This document shows positions 42,237 through 50,221 of a stretch of 64,000 bases of DNA, one piece after another. Numbering within the stretch: position 1 is the stretch's first letter; each line of letters starts with the position of its first letter. The stretch comes from Planctomycetota bacterium. GTDB lineage: Bacteria; Planctomycetota; UBA1135. The notes beneath the pieces are model-generated. The model did no database searches and was not told the origin of the DNA. It saw only the letters and a program-made list of their open reading frames with translations. Location of the stretch: positions 215,682 to 279,681 of the forward strand of contig JAAESM010000002.1 in the NCBI GenBank assembly GCA_024229395.1. The letters are read 5' to 3'. The translations under genes were made by a program, and so were the position numbers.

Positions 42237-43808
42237 ATGTCCGCGACAACCCCAACCTATGGGCGCCAGCAGGTCTACGGCTACCTGAAGCGCTACTTTG
42301 GCTTTGATGATTTTCGTCTTGGCCAGGCGGATGTGATCCGTTCGGTCCTGGGCGGCCGCGAGGCCATTGCGGTGTTGCCAACTGGTGGGGGCAAGTCCCT
42401 GTGTTATCAGCTGCCGGCCATCCTCATGCCCGGCACCAGTCTGGTGATTAGTCCGCTGATTGCCTTGATGCGCGATCAGGTCATGGCGCTGCGTCAGCGT
42501 GGTATTCCTGCCGCCAGTATCGATAGCACCCAAGATTATGCGGAGCGTGAAGCCGTCGAGCAGGCCTTCGTCGAGGGCAAGCTGAAGCTGTTGTATGTGT
42601 CGCCCGAGCGGCTGGCCACGCAGCGCTTTCTGGATATGCTGAATTTGGTCGAGGTGCCTTTCGTGGCGGTCGATGAAGCGCACTGCGTATTGCGTTGGGG
42701 CCACGAGTTCCGCGAGGCGTACTTGGGCATCCGCCCGTTTCTCGAGCACTTGAAGCCGCGCCATGTCGGTGCCTTCACTGCCACCGCCACGCCGCAGCTG
42801 CGTTCGGAGTTGGCCGAGACCTTGGGTTTGGAAGATCCAGATGTTTATGTGCGTGGTTTCTTCCGCCCGAACCTGAATCTGGAACAAGAGAAGATGGATT
42901 CGGAAGATGCGCGGCATAAGAAGCTGTTGGAGCTTGTGGCCAACCGCGAAGGCGATGCCCCAGCGCTGATCTATGCCGCCACCCGTCAAGCCACCGAAGA
43001 TGCTGCGGCCATGTTGTGCCGAGCGGGCTTGAACGCCAGCTATTACCACGGAGGTTGCGATCCTGAGTACCGTACCCAGGCGCAAGATGAGTTCGTCAAT
43101 GATGAACTGGATGCGCTGGTCGCCACCAACGCCTTCGGCATGGGCATTGATAAACCTGACCTGCGTCTATTGGTGCACTTGAGCTTGCCGCGCAGTTTCG
43201 AGGACTACTACCAAGAGGTTGGCCGTGCCGGTCGCGATGGCCTGGATTCTCAAGTCGCAACTTTGTGGCGGGGGGCAGACTATCGCACCCAGAGTTTCCT
43301 GATCGATCAGCAACCGGATAGTCGTTACCGCGAGGCCGCCATGCGCAGGCTGAACCGAATGTACGACGCACTGCGCAGTACCCATTGCATGTGGAAACGC
43401 ATCCTGGAGTATTTCGGTGATCCGGATGTGGCCGAGTTGGATCGTGGCTGCAATGCATGTGCTTCCTGTGTTAGTCCAACGCGTGAGATTCGCGTTTTGG
43501 ATGGTGTGGAGCTGGAGCAATGCAAAGCTTTGCTCACCTGCGTGCAGCAATTGGATGGTCGCTTTGGTCGCACGCGCATCGTCAAGATCCTCAAAGGCAG
43601 CAAGGCTAAGGGAGTACCCGATTGGCCGGATTCCTACGGCGCCTTGGCCAAAGTGCGGGTCGCGCAGCTCGAGTCTTTCGCCCAGGAGTTGCTGGATGGC
43701 GGCTACCTGGAGGTGGCTGGCAGCGAATACCCCACCCTGGGCATCGCCGCCCGTGGGCGTGCTGCCCTGGAAGGGGCAGAAGAGATCGCCTTGGCAATGC
43801 CTACTTGA
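42237..43808 (+). CDS. RecQ-family ATP-dependent DNA helicase
   Basis: 523 aa. 3'-5' superfamily 2 DNA helicase. Motifs: FDDFRLGQADVIRSVLGG (motif 0), LPTGGGKSLCYQLPA (I), ISPLIALMRDQV (Ia), VDEAHCVLRWGHEFR (II; aromatic-rich loop differs from the usual CISQWGHDFRP), TATATPQ (III), ATNAFGMGID (V), QEVGRAGRDG (VI). The zinc-binding domain follows, with Cys at ~383 (HCMWKRIL) and GCNACASC. A winged-helix region follows; no HRDC domain is seen. Repairs stalled forks or recombination intermediates. Confidence 0.93.
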   Translation: MSATTPTYGRQQVYGYLKRYFGFDDFRLGQADVIRSVLGGREAIAVLPTGGGKSLCYQLPAILMPGTSLVISPLIALMRDQVMALRQRGIPAASIDSTQDYAEREAVEQAFVEGKLKLLYVSPERLATQRFLDMLNLVEVPFVAVDEAHCVLRWGHEFREAYLGIRPFLEHLKPRHVGAFTATATPQLRSELAETLGLEDPDVYVRGFFRPNLNLEQEKMDSEDARHKKLLELVANREGDAPALIYAATRQATEDAAAMLCRAGLNASYYHGGCDPEYRTQAQDEFVNDELDALVATNAFGMGIDKPDLRLLVHLSLPRSFEDYYQEVGRAGRDGLDSQVATLWRGADYRTQSFLIDQQPDSRYREAAMRRLNRMYDALRSTHCMWKRILEYFGDPDVAELDRGCNACASCVSPTREIRVLDGVELEQCKALLTCVQQLDGRFGRTRIVKILKGSKAKGVPDWPDSYGALAKVRVAQLESFAQELLDGGYLEVAGSEYPTLGIAARGRAALEGAEEIALAMPT

Positions 43809-43869
43809 GCGTCGGCCACTGACGCACCATCTCTTTCTTGCCCCAGGCCGAGTTGCGGTCAAGATCCCT

Positions 43870-43893
43870 GAGGATTGGTAAGAGGATTGGTAA
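43870..43893 (+). repeat. 12-bp tandem repeat before TPR gene
   Basis: GAGGATTGGTAA occurs twice head to tail (43870-43881, 43882-43893) and a third partial GATTGG follows. The block ends about 27 nt before the ATG of the next gene. Confidence 0.7.
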
Positions 43894-43920
43894 GATTGGC
43901 CGTAAGCAGAAGACTCCCTC

Positions 43921-44847
43921 ATGGAAAAGAACAACTCACTCCCCCTCGTTGTTGCTGTGCTGGTCATGGCCGCAACTACCGTTTTTGCCTTGGTTAAAGG
44001 CGATAGCAATCCGGAACCCTCCGCGGAAACCGTGGCGCTGCAATCCACGGTTGAAGACTTGGCCAATCAAGTCGGCAGCATGAAGGAGCAGATGTCCTCT
44101 ATGACCGCACAGATGCAGGCCGCTCAAGCAGCAGGTTCCATGGCGAATGCCGGTGTGCGCCGCGAAATTTCACAAGTGCAGATCGATCGTATGGTCGCCG
44201 ACGCCGTCGCGCGCCTTGGCCCGCAAATCAATGGCGGCGACGTTGCCGCCGATGGAGTGCTGACTCCAGAGCAGGAAGAACTCGCCAAACAGGCAAAGTT
44301 AGACGATGCCTTGGCCAAGTTGCTGAACCCAAACCTCACCGAGGGAGGGTTCGAGAAACTATGGAAGGACCTCGCCGAGGCCGGCTTGCTCGAAGAAGCC
44401 ATCGCGATGCTCGAGGACCAAGCCGCAGCTTATCCTGAGAACGAAGATCTTCAGGTGCAGCTAGGACTTGCTTATCTGCAGCCGATGAACGCTGGTAATG
44501 TCCCTCCCATGGAAGCCGGACAGTGGGCGATCAAGGCGGACAGCACTTTCGATCGCGTGTTGGAGGCCAATCCCGAGAACTGGGATGCACGTTTCATCAA
44601 GGCTATGAGCTACACCTTCTGGCCAGCTGCTTACGGTAAGCAACAATCCGCCATCGATCACTTCGAGATCTTGGTCGATCAGCAGTCTCGCCAGAACGCC
44701 GATCCTAAGTTCGCGCAGACCCACGTTTTCCTTGGCAACATGTACTACCAGACCGGCCAAGCCGAGAAGGCACAAGAGGCTTGGGCCTCGGGTTTGGCGC
44801 AGTATCCTAATAACACGGAACTGCAGGAAAAGGCAAACTCCCTGTAG
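43921..44847 (+). CDS. TPR-containing membrane-anchored protein
   Basis: 308 aa. One N-terminal membrane segment (PLVVAVLVMAATTVFALV), a coiled-coil region (STVEDLANQVGSMKEQMSSM, ~40-75), then two or three tetratricopeptide-like repeats in the second half (AGLLEEAIAMLEDQAAAYPENEDLQVQL; VFLGNMYYQTGQAEKAQEAW), resembling CcmI/CycH-type assembly factors or periplasmic scaffolds. Function not assigned. Followed by a small CGGGC/GCCCG hairpin at 44868-44880. Confidence 0.75.
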   Translation: MEKNNSLPLVVAVLVMAATTVFALVKGDSNPEPSAETVALQSTVEDLANQVGSMKEQMSSMTAQMQAAQAAGSMANAGVRREISQVQIDRMVADAVARLGPQINGGDVAADGVLTPEQEELAKQAKLDDALAKLLNPNLTEGGFEKLWKDLAEAGLLEEAIAMLEDQAAAYPENEDLQVQLGLAYLQPMNAGNVPPMEAGQWAIKADSTFDRVLEANPENWDARFIKAMSYTFWPAAYGKQQSAIDHFEILVDQQSRQNADPKFAQTHVFLGNMYYQTGQAEKAQEAWASGLAQYPNNTELQEKANSL

Positions 44848-44901
44848 TAGGGCTAGTTGAGTTTCGTCGGGCAGCGCCCGCCGGGCTCCTTTGGTCTACA
44901 A

Positions 44902-46218
44902 CTACAACTCGCGAATGTAGATGTTCGCGAACTGCAGCGGGCTGCCATGGTTCTGCAAGGCAATCCGACCACGCTCAGCTACTCCTGGTAGCTGGGCGTT
45001 TTCAATGACCACCTGGCCGTTGAGTGCCACGCTGAGACGATCGCCAACCATCTTGATGTAGAAGCGGTTCCACTCACCGAGTGGGGCATCGGCGTTGACG
45101 CTCGGAGTCACCCCGGCGCGCACTTCAGGGCTCATGCGGCGGTCGGTGCGATAACCGTAGACCTCGCCGGAACCAACTGGCCAACACCAGATGTTGACTT
45201 GGCTCTTGGAAGAGCCGCGCAAGTAGATACCGCTATCGCCACATTCATCAACCTCGACGCGTTTCGGAGTGCCGTCGGCGTTCTTGTCCTCGGATCCATC
45301 AAGCAGCACGACAGGCAGCATGGCCTTGTGTGATGGACCTGACCAACGCCAATCGACGATCATCTCGATATCGCCGTACTCTGCCAGTGACCAAAGGTCG
45401 CTGGACTTGCCGTCGTAGTCCATGCGCCAGTCTTTGACTGTCCAATGACCCTCATGCTCCGGCTTGAGATCCCAACCTTCGAAATCGCGGCCGTTATAGA
45501 TCGACTTGAAGCCGACGTCTTCGGTGGCGACCAAGGTTGCATCGATCGGATTCTCCGACGGTAGTTCCTTGATGCGCAAGTTGCGGAAGTAGACCTCGCC
45601 GCCTTCAGACTCCAGGCATAGGTAACCCTGACGTGGCTGGATGTCATAACCGCCAGCGACTTCCTTGCCGTTGACCGCCAACTTGATGGTGCCATCGATC
45701 GCGGTGATCTGGAACTTGTTCCACTCACCGGTGCCGTTGGCGCGACGCTCACTAGGCAAGCAGCGCTCCCAACCTGCCGGGTGCGGACGGTCCGGAGTCA
45801 TGCGTGCGCCGTGAATCGCGAAGACGTCGCCGTGGCTGGTCCAGTTATCCGACTCCCAGCCATCGATAATCTGCACTTCGATCGAGCGCGAGAATGGAAC
45901 ACCCTTGGAGGTGAGTGCGTCGGCCCACACGAAGAAACCGGCGTTGCCACCAGTGACCATATGCTTGTACTCGAACTCGGCGATGAAGTTGCGGTACATC
46001 TTCTCGGTGCGCATCACGCCGGTGGGCAAGCCATTGCAAAACAGCATGCCGCCTTCGGTTGGCGTGAAGGTGTCGTCGGCGCAGTTCACGTTCACCCATC
46101 CGGTGAGGTCCTTGCCGTTGTAGAGATTCACCCAACCTTCATCGGGATTCGCGGGAGCCACGCATGCCAGTGGCAGGGCGGCGAGCAAGGGAAGTACGAC
46201 GGCGGCGCGCGATTTCAT
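44902..46218 (-). CDS. Lipoprotein with two DUF1080 (3-keto-disaccharide hydrolase) domains
   Basis: 438 aa. Lipobox at the start (LLAALPLAC, Cys19). Domain 1 (about 25-215) begins EGWVNLYNGKDLTGW and includes GNAGFFVWAD; domain 2 (about 230-438) begins GFKSIYNGRDFEGWDLKPEH and ends GRIALQNHGSPLQFANIYIREL. DUF1080 domains have a concanavalin-like beta-sandwich and have been linked to 3-keto-disaccharide hydrolysis. It lies 49 nt after norF and shares direction but probably not function with the nor operon. Confidence 0.88.
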   Translation of the reverse strand: MKSRAAVVLPLLAALPLACVAPANPDEGWVNLYNGKDLTGWVNVNCADDTFTPTEGGMLFCNGLPTGVMRTEKMYRNFIAEFEYKHMVTGGNAGFFVWADALTSKGVPFSRSIEVQIIDGWESDNWTSHGDVFAIHGARMTPDRPHPAGWERCLPSERRANGTGEWNKFQITAIDGTIKLAVNGKEVAGGYDIQPRQGYLCLESEGGEVYFRNLRIKELPSENPIDATLVATEDVGFKSIYNGRDFEGWDLKPEHEGHWTVKDWRMDYDGKSSDLWSLAEYGDIEMIVDWRWSGPSHKAMLPVVLLDGSEDKNADGTPKRVEVDECGDSGIYLRGSSKSQVNIWCWPVGSGEVYGYRTDRRMSPEVRAGVTPSVNADAPLGEWNRFYIKMVGDRLSVALNGQVVIENAQLPGVAERGRIALQNHGSPLQFANIYIREL

Positions 46219-46267
46219 GAAGCGCCAACCTTACGCGAAACGCGCGCAAAGGAAAGAGGACAGTGGC

Positions 46268-46501
46268 TTAAACCAGCGCGATCAACACCAATCCCAGGAT
46301 GAGCGCATCGGCGGCTACCGCAATGCGGATAAACAATGGGCGGCAGTGCAACAACTCCATGAACCAAGCCTGCACCATGACCAACTTGATGGCGGCGAGG
46401 CCGATGAGCCAAGCGACATGGCCGCCGTCGGCGAGCAGCCAACTGCCGGTGGTCAAGGCAACCAGCAGGAGCCAAACGATATTGATGGTGCGCGCGTTCA
46501 T
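46268..46501 (-). CDS. norF: NorF-like small membrane protein (COX4-like)
   Basis: 77 aa from ATG 46501, which overlaps the stop of norE by 4 nt (an upstream start at 46534 would lie inside norE). Three hydrophobic segments (IVWLLLVALTTGSWLL, WLIGLAAIKLVMVQAWFM, IAVAADALILGLVLIALV) give the pattern of the prokaryotic subunit-IV domain of heme-copper oxidases. Beside norE and norCBQD it is best called NorF, which supports assembly or activity of NO reductase. Last gene of the operon. Confidence 0.78.
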   Translation of the reverse strand: MNARTINIVWLLLVALTTGSWLLADGGHVAWLIGLAAIKLVMVQAWFMELLHCRPLFIRIAVAADALILGLVLIALV

Positions 46502-47091
46502 GCCAAGTACAACAGTGGGAAGAGCACGATCCAAACCAAATCAAGCATGTGCCAGAAGGCGGCACAGGATTCGACATTGGCGAGGTTCTTGGTGGCGACT
46601 TCTGGATCTTCTTTCATTAAGGATTGGCGATAGGTCTTGGCCGCCATCCAACTCAGGAAACCCACACCGAGGATCACGTGCAAGTAGTGAAAGCCGGTCA
46701 GGAAGAAGTAAAAGAAGTAGAAGGTGCTGGTGCTGAGCGTGACGCCGGCGCCGAGTCGATCGGCGTATTCGACAGTTTTAATCACCAGGAAGGCCACGCC
46801 CAGGATCACGCTGAGGGCATACCACTTGGAACATGCCGCGGCCTTTCCAGCTTGCATAGCCAGCACTCCGCGCGCGGCGAAGAAACCACTGGTGATCAGG
46901 ATCAGCGTATTGGCGAATGCGAGTTGTGGATGCAGTTCCGCTTGCGATGCTTGGAAGGCTTCCACGTTGCCGGCGCGCGAGAATGCGTAGGCTACGAAGA
47001 AGATTCCAAGGGTCAGGAATTCCGCAGTCAGGAACATCCACCACGCGGCGTCGCCGGGTAGTGACCTACGCTTGGAAGTCGTTTGGGACAT
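46498..47091 (-). CDS. norE: NorE-like cytochrome c oxidase subunit III family protein
   Basis: 197 aa from ATG 47091 (a GTG 9 nt upstream exists). Five membrane helices; the family features are GDAAWWMFLTAEFLTLGIFF at the start, NTLILITSGFF in the middle, and FLTGFHYLHVILGV near the end (subunit III glutamate and His helix). Because it lies in the nor cluster and no oxidase subunit I or II is near, NorE is the better name. Its role in NO reductase assembly or activity is not fully settled. Confidence 0.84.
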   Translation of the reverse strand: MSQTTSKRRSLPGDAAWWMFLTAEFLTLGIFFVAYAFSRAGNVEAFQASQAELHPQLAFANTLILITSGFFAARGVLAMQAGKAAACSKWYALSVILGVAFLVIKTVEYADRLGAGVTLSTSTFYFFYFFLTGFHYLHVILGVGFLSWMAAKTYRQSLMKEDPEVATKNLANVESCAAFWHMLDLVWIVLFPLLYLA

Positions 47092-47105
47092 GGAAGACAC
47101 TCGTC

Positions 47106-47735
47106 TTATTCAGCGACCGCAGCTTGAATCGCTTCAATCGAAGGCGTTGGCTCGGTGCCAAGACCTTGTAGCTGATGAGCGATGCGTCCTTCACGATCCA
47201 ACACTGTAATCACGTTGGAATGCGCGAAGTTGCCGTTGACATCTTTCTTGTAACGAACGCCCAGAGCTGCAGCAATGCCACGCACTGCAAAGTCGTCGCC
47301 GTGCAACAAGGTCCAACGACTGGTGTCGAGGGAGTTATCTTCGGCGTAGGTGTTCAAGACCTCTGGAGTGTCGCGATCGGAATCCATCGAGACCAACAGC
47401 CAACGCACTTGGTCACGCTGCTCAGCAGGAATCTGATCTTCGATTGCTTGTAGGTCGACCAGGATTCTTGGGCACGCGTAGGCGCAATGGGTAAAGACCA
47501 TGGCCGCGACTACGACTTCACCGCGGAAGTCATCCAGTTGGCGTGAAGCAGCACTTTGATCTTGCCACTCGGAGTCCAACAGGTAGAGCGAGGTGTCCGG
47601 AAGGGTGGTTGGCGTTGCGGCAGCCGGCTCTTCCATTGTGCAGCAAGGCGCAGTCTCTTCAGGCTGGTTGCTGCAGGAAAGAATCATCAGGTCAATGCTG
47701 ACCAGAAGAAGAGTTGCGATGAGGACTTGTTTCAT
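47106..47735 (-). CDS. SCO1/SenC copper chaperone lipoprotein
   Basis: 209 aa. Lipobox LMILSC at residues 16-21, then a Cys-Cys pair (APCCTME) that may bind a second copper, and the SCO thioredoxin fold with C-x3-C as THCAYACP (about 83-90) and the copper-ligand histidine in NFAHSN (about 170). It delivers or inserts copper, here most likely for the Cu-containing NirK encoded upstream in the same operon. It starts 2 nt after the nirV-like gene. Confidence 0.9.
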   Translation of the reverse strand: MKQVLIATLLLVSIDLMILSCSNQPEETAPCCTMEEPAAATPTTLPDTSLYLLDSEWQDQSAASRQLDDFRGEVVVAAMVFTHCAYACPRILVDLQAIEDQIPAEQRDQVRWLLVSMDSDRDTPEVLNTYAEDNSLDTSRWTLLHGDDFAVRGIAAALGVRYKKDVNGNFAHSNVITVLDREGRIAHQLQGLGTEPTPSIEAIQAAVAE

Positions 47736-47737
47736 TC

Positions 47738-48622
47738 TTAATGTGCCGCTTGCTTGGAGTTTTGATCGTTGTCTGCCGCACAGCGAAAGCCTTGATTGCG
47801 GACGGTGTAATGAGCCTGCAGGCTGCTTCGGAAAGCGAAGCGCATGAAGGCCGCGTAGTCGCTCGGGTCAGCCGCGCCGATGGATCCGGAACCGCAAAAG
47901 AGATTGCGCTCGAGGCCCGAGTCGCCGCGCGATTCGCCAGTGACGAGCGCGGTATTGAAGTCATCGACCCATTCCCAAACCAGGCCGTGCATATCACTCA
48001 CACCATAGACGTTTGGTGAATAACTCATGACGCTTCCTGGCATCAGTGGAGTGGGGCGTCCATACCAGTTGAGGATCTTCTGGTTGTAACCTTCCTCATC
48101 CCGTCCGAACGCGGAGCCTTCGCTTGCCACCCCGACGTACTCCCATTCGGCGAGTGTCGGAAGGCGTCGGCCGATCCAGCCGGCGTAAGCGCGCGCGGCG
48201 AACCATGAGACATTGGTGACGGGCGAATCCGCACCTTCGGATGGGAAGCCGAGATCGGATTCCCAGTGGACGAGGTAGTTCTCGTCGGCAAAGAGGGCGC
48301 GCACTTTGGAGCGTTGCCACTCAGGGTTGGCAGCGACGAAGTCAAGGTATTGCGCGTTGGTGACGGCATGTTCCTCCATCGAGAAGGCAGCAACCGATAA
48401 CTCCTTTGGCTCATCCTTGCCAGGGTAGAGGGGGCGATGGATTCCGGCCGGAACCGGAATCAATCGCGTGAGTTCAGCAGCTTGTTGCTGCGTAGGATGT
48501 TCCGACAGAGCCGCAGCCTCCTGCGGATGCACCTGTGAATTGGGCTCGGCACATCCGCACAGCAAGGCGGTAATCACGAGCGCAAGAACAGGGCGCATGG
48601 TTCGCAGAAGGCCGAGGTTCAT
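47738..48622 (-). CDS. nirV: NirV-like formylglycine-generating-enzyme-fold lipoprotein
   Basis: 294 aa. Signal with lipobox LLCGC (about residue 22). SUMF1/FGE fold: FSMEEHAVTNAQYLDFVAAN, VTNVSWFAARAYAGWIGRRLPTLAEWEY, DMHGLVWEWVDDF and NQGFRCAAD. The active-site cysteine pair of true formylglycine-generating enzymes (C-x4-C after the R-G-G strand) is not seen, as is usual in NirV. NirV is commonly found next to nirK and is assumed to help its maturation. Starts 9 nt after the nirK stop. Confidence 0.85.
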   Translation of the reverse strand: MNLGLLRTMRPVLALVITALLCGCAEPNSQVHPQEAAALSEHPTQQQAAELTRLIPVPAGIHRPLYPGKDEPKELSVAAFSMEEHAVTNAQYLDFVAANPEWQRSKVRALFADENYLVHWESDLGFPSEGADSPVTNVSWFAARAYAGWIGRRLPTLAEWEYVGVASEGSAFGRDEEGYNQKILNWYGRPTPLMPGSVMSYSPNVYGVSDMHGLVWEWVDDFNTALVTGESRGDSGLERNLFCGSGSIGAADPSDYAAFMRFAFRSSLQAHYTVRNQGFRCAADNDQNSKQAAH

Positions 48623-48631
48623 GAAGGATTC

Positions 48632-50200
48632 CTAGTGACCGCCTTGCTCCTTAGGAGCGGACTTCTTAGCGATGCGAGCCTTGCCAGCATCGATCTCGTC
48701 GCGCGTGACGACGGCGCCTTTGTTGCCCCACGAGTTGAGCACGTAGGTCAAGGTGTTGGCTGCGTCGTCATCGGACATGGAAAGCTTCGGCATGATGCTG
48801 TCGTAATCGACACCGTTGACGGTGATCTTGCCGATCAAGCCTTCGAGCATGATGTCGACAGCGCGGTCGCGGTCATCCATCAGGTAGTCAGACTTTGCCA
48901 GTGGTGGGAATGCTCCAGCGATACCTGCACCGTTGGCTTGGTGACAAGCCATGCAGTTAGCATCGTAAGCACGTTTGCCGAGTTCCATACGCTTCTCCAT
49001 GGTGCGGTCGCGTGGGACCTCGTTGGTTACGCCCTTCGGCACTTCTTGGATGGCACCACCTTCAGGCTGGTAGATGCGGTCATCCTGCTTGCCGGAGTAA
49101 ACGGTCAGGTCCTCAGGGCCGCTGACTTTCAACATGCCGAGCGAACCCTTGTTGAAGGTACGGAAGATGCTGTGGTCCACAATGATGTAAGTTCCAGGAA
49201 CTTCAACCTTGAACTCGGCGATCGCCGAGCCGCCAGCAGGCACCAAAGTAGTCTGCACGTTGTGGTTGATCAGATCGCCGCCCTCTACATAGAGGTTGTC
49301 GAAGATCTCACCGATCACGTGGAAGGAACTCACCAGGTTTGGTCCACCGTTACCGACGTACAAACGTACGGTCTCGCCGACTTCTGCGGTGATGGCCTTG
49401 TCGCCAACCATTGCGCCGACCGAACCGTTGAACAAGACGTAGTCAGGGATTTCCTGCAGAGCCTTCTTCATGCTGAATGGCTGAAGACCTGCTTCACCGT
49501 ATGCGCCTTCGGTGTAGAAGTCGCCTTGCATGATGTAGTACTCCTTATCGACTGGAGTCATGCCTTTGGCTGGCTCCACAAGGATCAGGCCGTACATACC
49601 GTTGGCGATGTGCATACCGACTGGCGCGGTGGCGCAGTGGTACACGTACAAGCCAGGGTTGGTGACCTGGAAGGAGAACTGCGAAGTGTGGCCTGGAGCA
49701 GTGAAGGAAGAAGCAGCACCACCACCTGGACCCGTAACGGCGTGAAGGTCAATGTTGTGAGGCATCTTGCTGCTTGGATCGTTGTGGAGGTTGAACTCGA
49801 CAACGTCGCCAACGCGCGTGCGGATAAAGCTACCAGGTACGGTGCCACCGAATGTCCAGAAGGTGTAGTCCACGCCGTCAGCAATCGGGCTGACGAACTC
49901 GAGTACTTCCAAGTCGACGATCAACTTGGTCGGGTGGTTCCGTGTGATTGGGGCCGGAACCAGTGGTGGGGCAGTCAGGACTGCTTTCTCTTCGCCAATG
50001 ACCTCGCCGAAGCGCGCGTCGTAGCCGGTGGTAATCAGCGGTTGAATCGCTGAGCCATCGTTCGAGGCGGTAAGACTAACGGAAGGGACGGGATCGCCGG
50101 ATTTGACCGGCTCGCCGTGGCCCGGGGGGAGAGCCATCAACGAAGTCGCCATCACTGCTAGACCTAGCAGGGTGACTGGAAGTTTCTTGAACTGGTACAT
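48632..50200 (-). CDS. nirK: Copper nitrite reductase fused to cytochrome c
   Basis: 522 aa; periplasmic nitrite to NO reductase. Sec signal ([23 protein letters not shown]). Type 1 Cu ligands His148, Cys189, His197, Met202; type 2 Cu ligands His153, His188, His343; catalytic Asp151 and His294. The [16 protein letters not shown] loop is the short class II type (as in AniA/Nitrosomonas). After the cupredoxin part (~370) comes a cytochrome c domain with Cys416-x2-Cys419-His420 and Met470 in MPKLSM. Such fusion lets a cytochrome feed electrons in cis. It lies 21 nt after norD; the whole operon is read from the sigma-54 promoter before norC. Confidence 0.96.
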   Translation of the reverse strand: MYQFKKLPVTLLGLAVMATSLMALPPGHGEPVKSGDPVPSVSLTASNDGSAIQPLITTGYDARFGEVIGEEKAVLTAPPLVPAPITRNHPTKLIVDLEVLEFVSPIADGVDYTFWTFGGTVPGSFIRTRVGDVVEFNLHNDPSSKMPHNIDLHAVTGPGGGAASSFTAPGHTSQFSFQVTNPGLYVYHCATAPVGMHIANGMYGLILVEPAKGMTPVDKEYYIMQGDFYTEGAYGEAGLQPFSMKKALQEIPDYVLFNGSVGAMVGDKAITAEVGETVRLYVGNGGPNLVSSFHVIGEIFDNLYVEGGDLINHNVQTTLVPAGGSAIAEFKVEVPGTYIIVDHSIFRTFNKGSLGMLKVSGPEDLTVYSGKQDDRIYQPEGGAIQEVPKGVTNEVPRDRTMEKRMELGKRAYDANCMACHQANGAGIAGAFPPLAKSDYLMDDRDRAVDIMLEGLIGKITVNGVDYDSIMPKLSMSDDDAANTLTYVLNSWGNKGAVVTRDEIDAGKARIAKKSAPKEQGGH

Positions 50201-50221
50201 TATTTTTCGGGTTAGGAATGA

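Noticed and set aside
44868-44880. CGGGC-AGC-GCCCG hairpin after the TPR gene
   Set aside because: Very short stem, no T tract; noted only within the gene entry.
48635-50053. 472-codon plus-strand ORF opposite nirK
   Set aside because: The minus strand has all copper ligands and a CxxCH; the plus-strand product has no recognisable feature.
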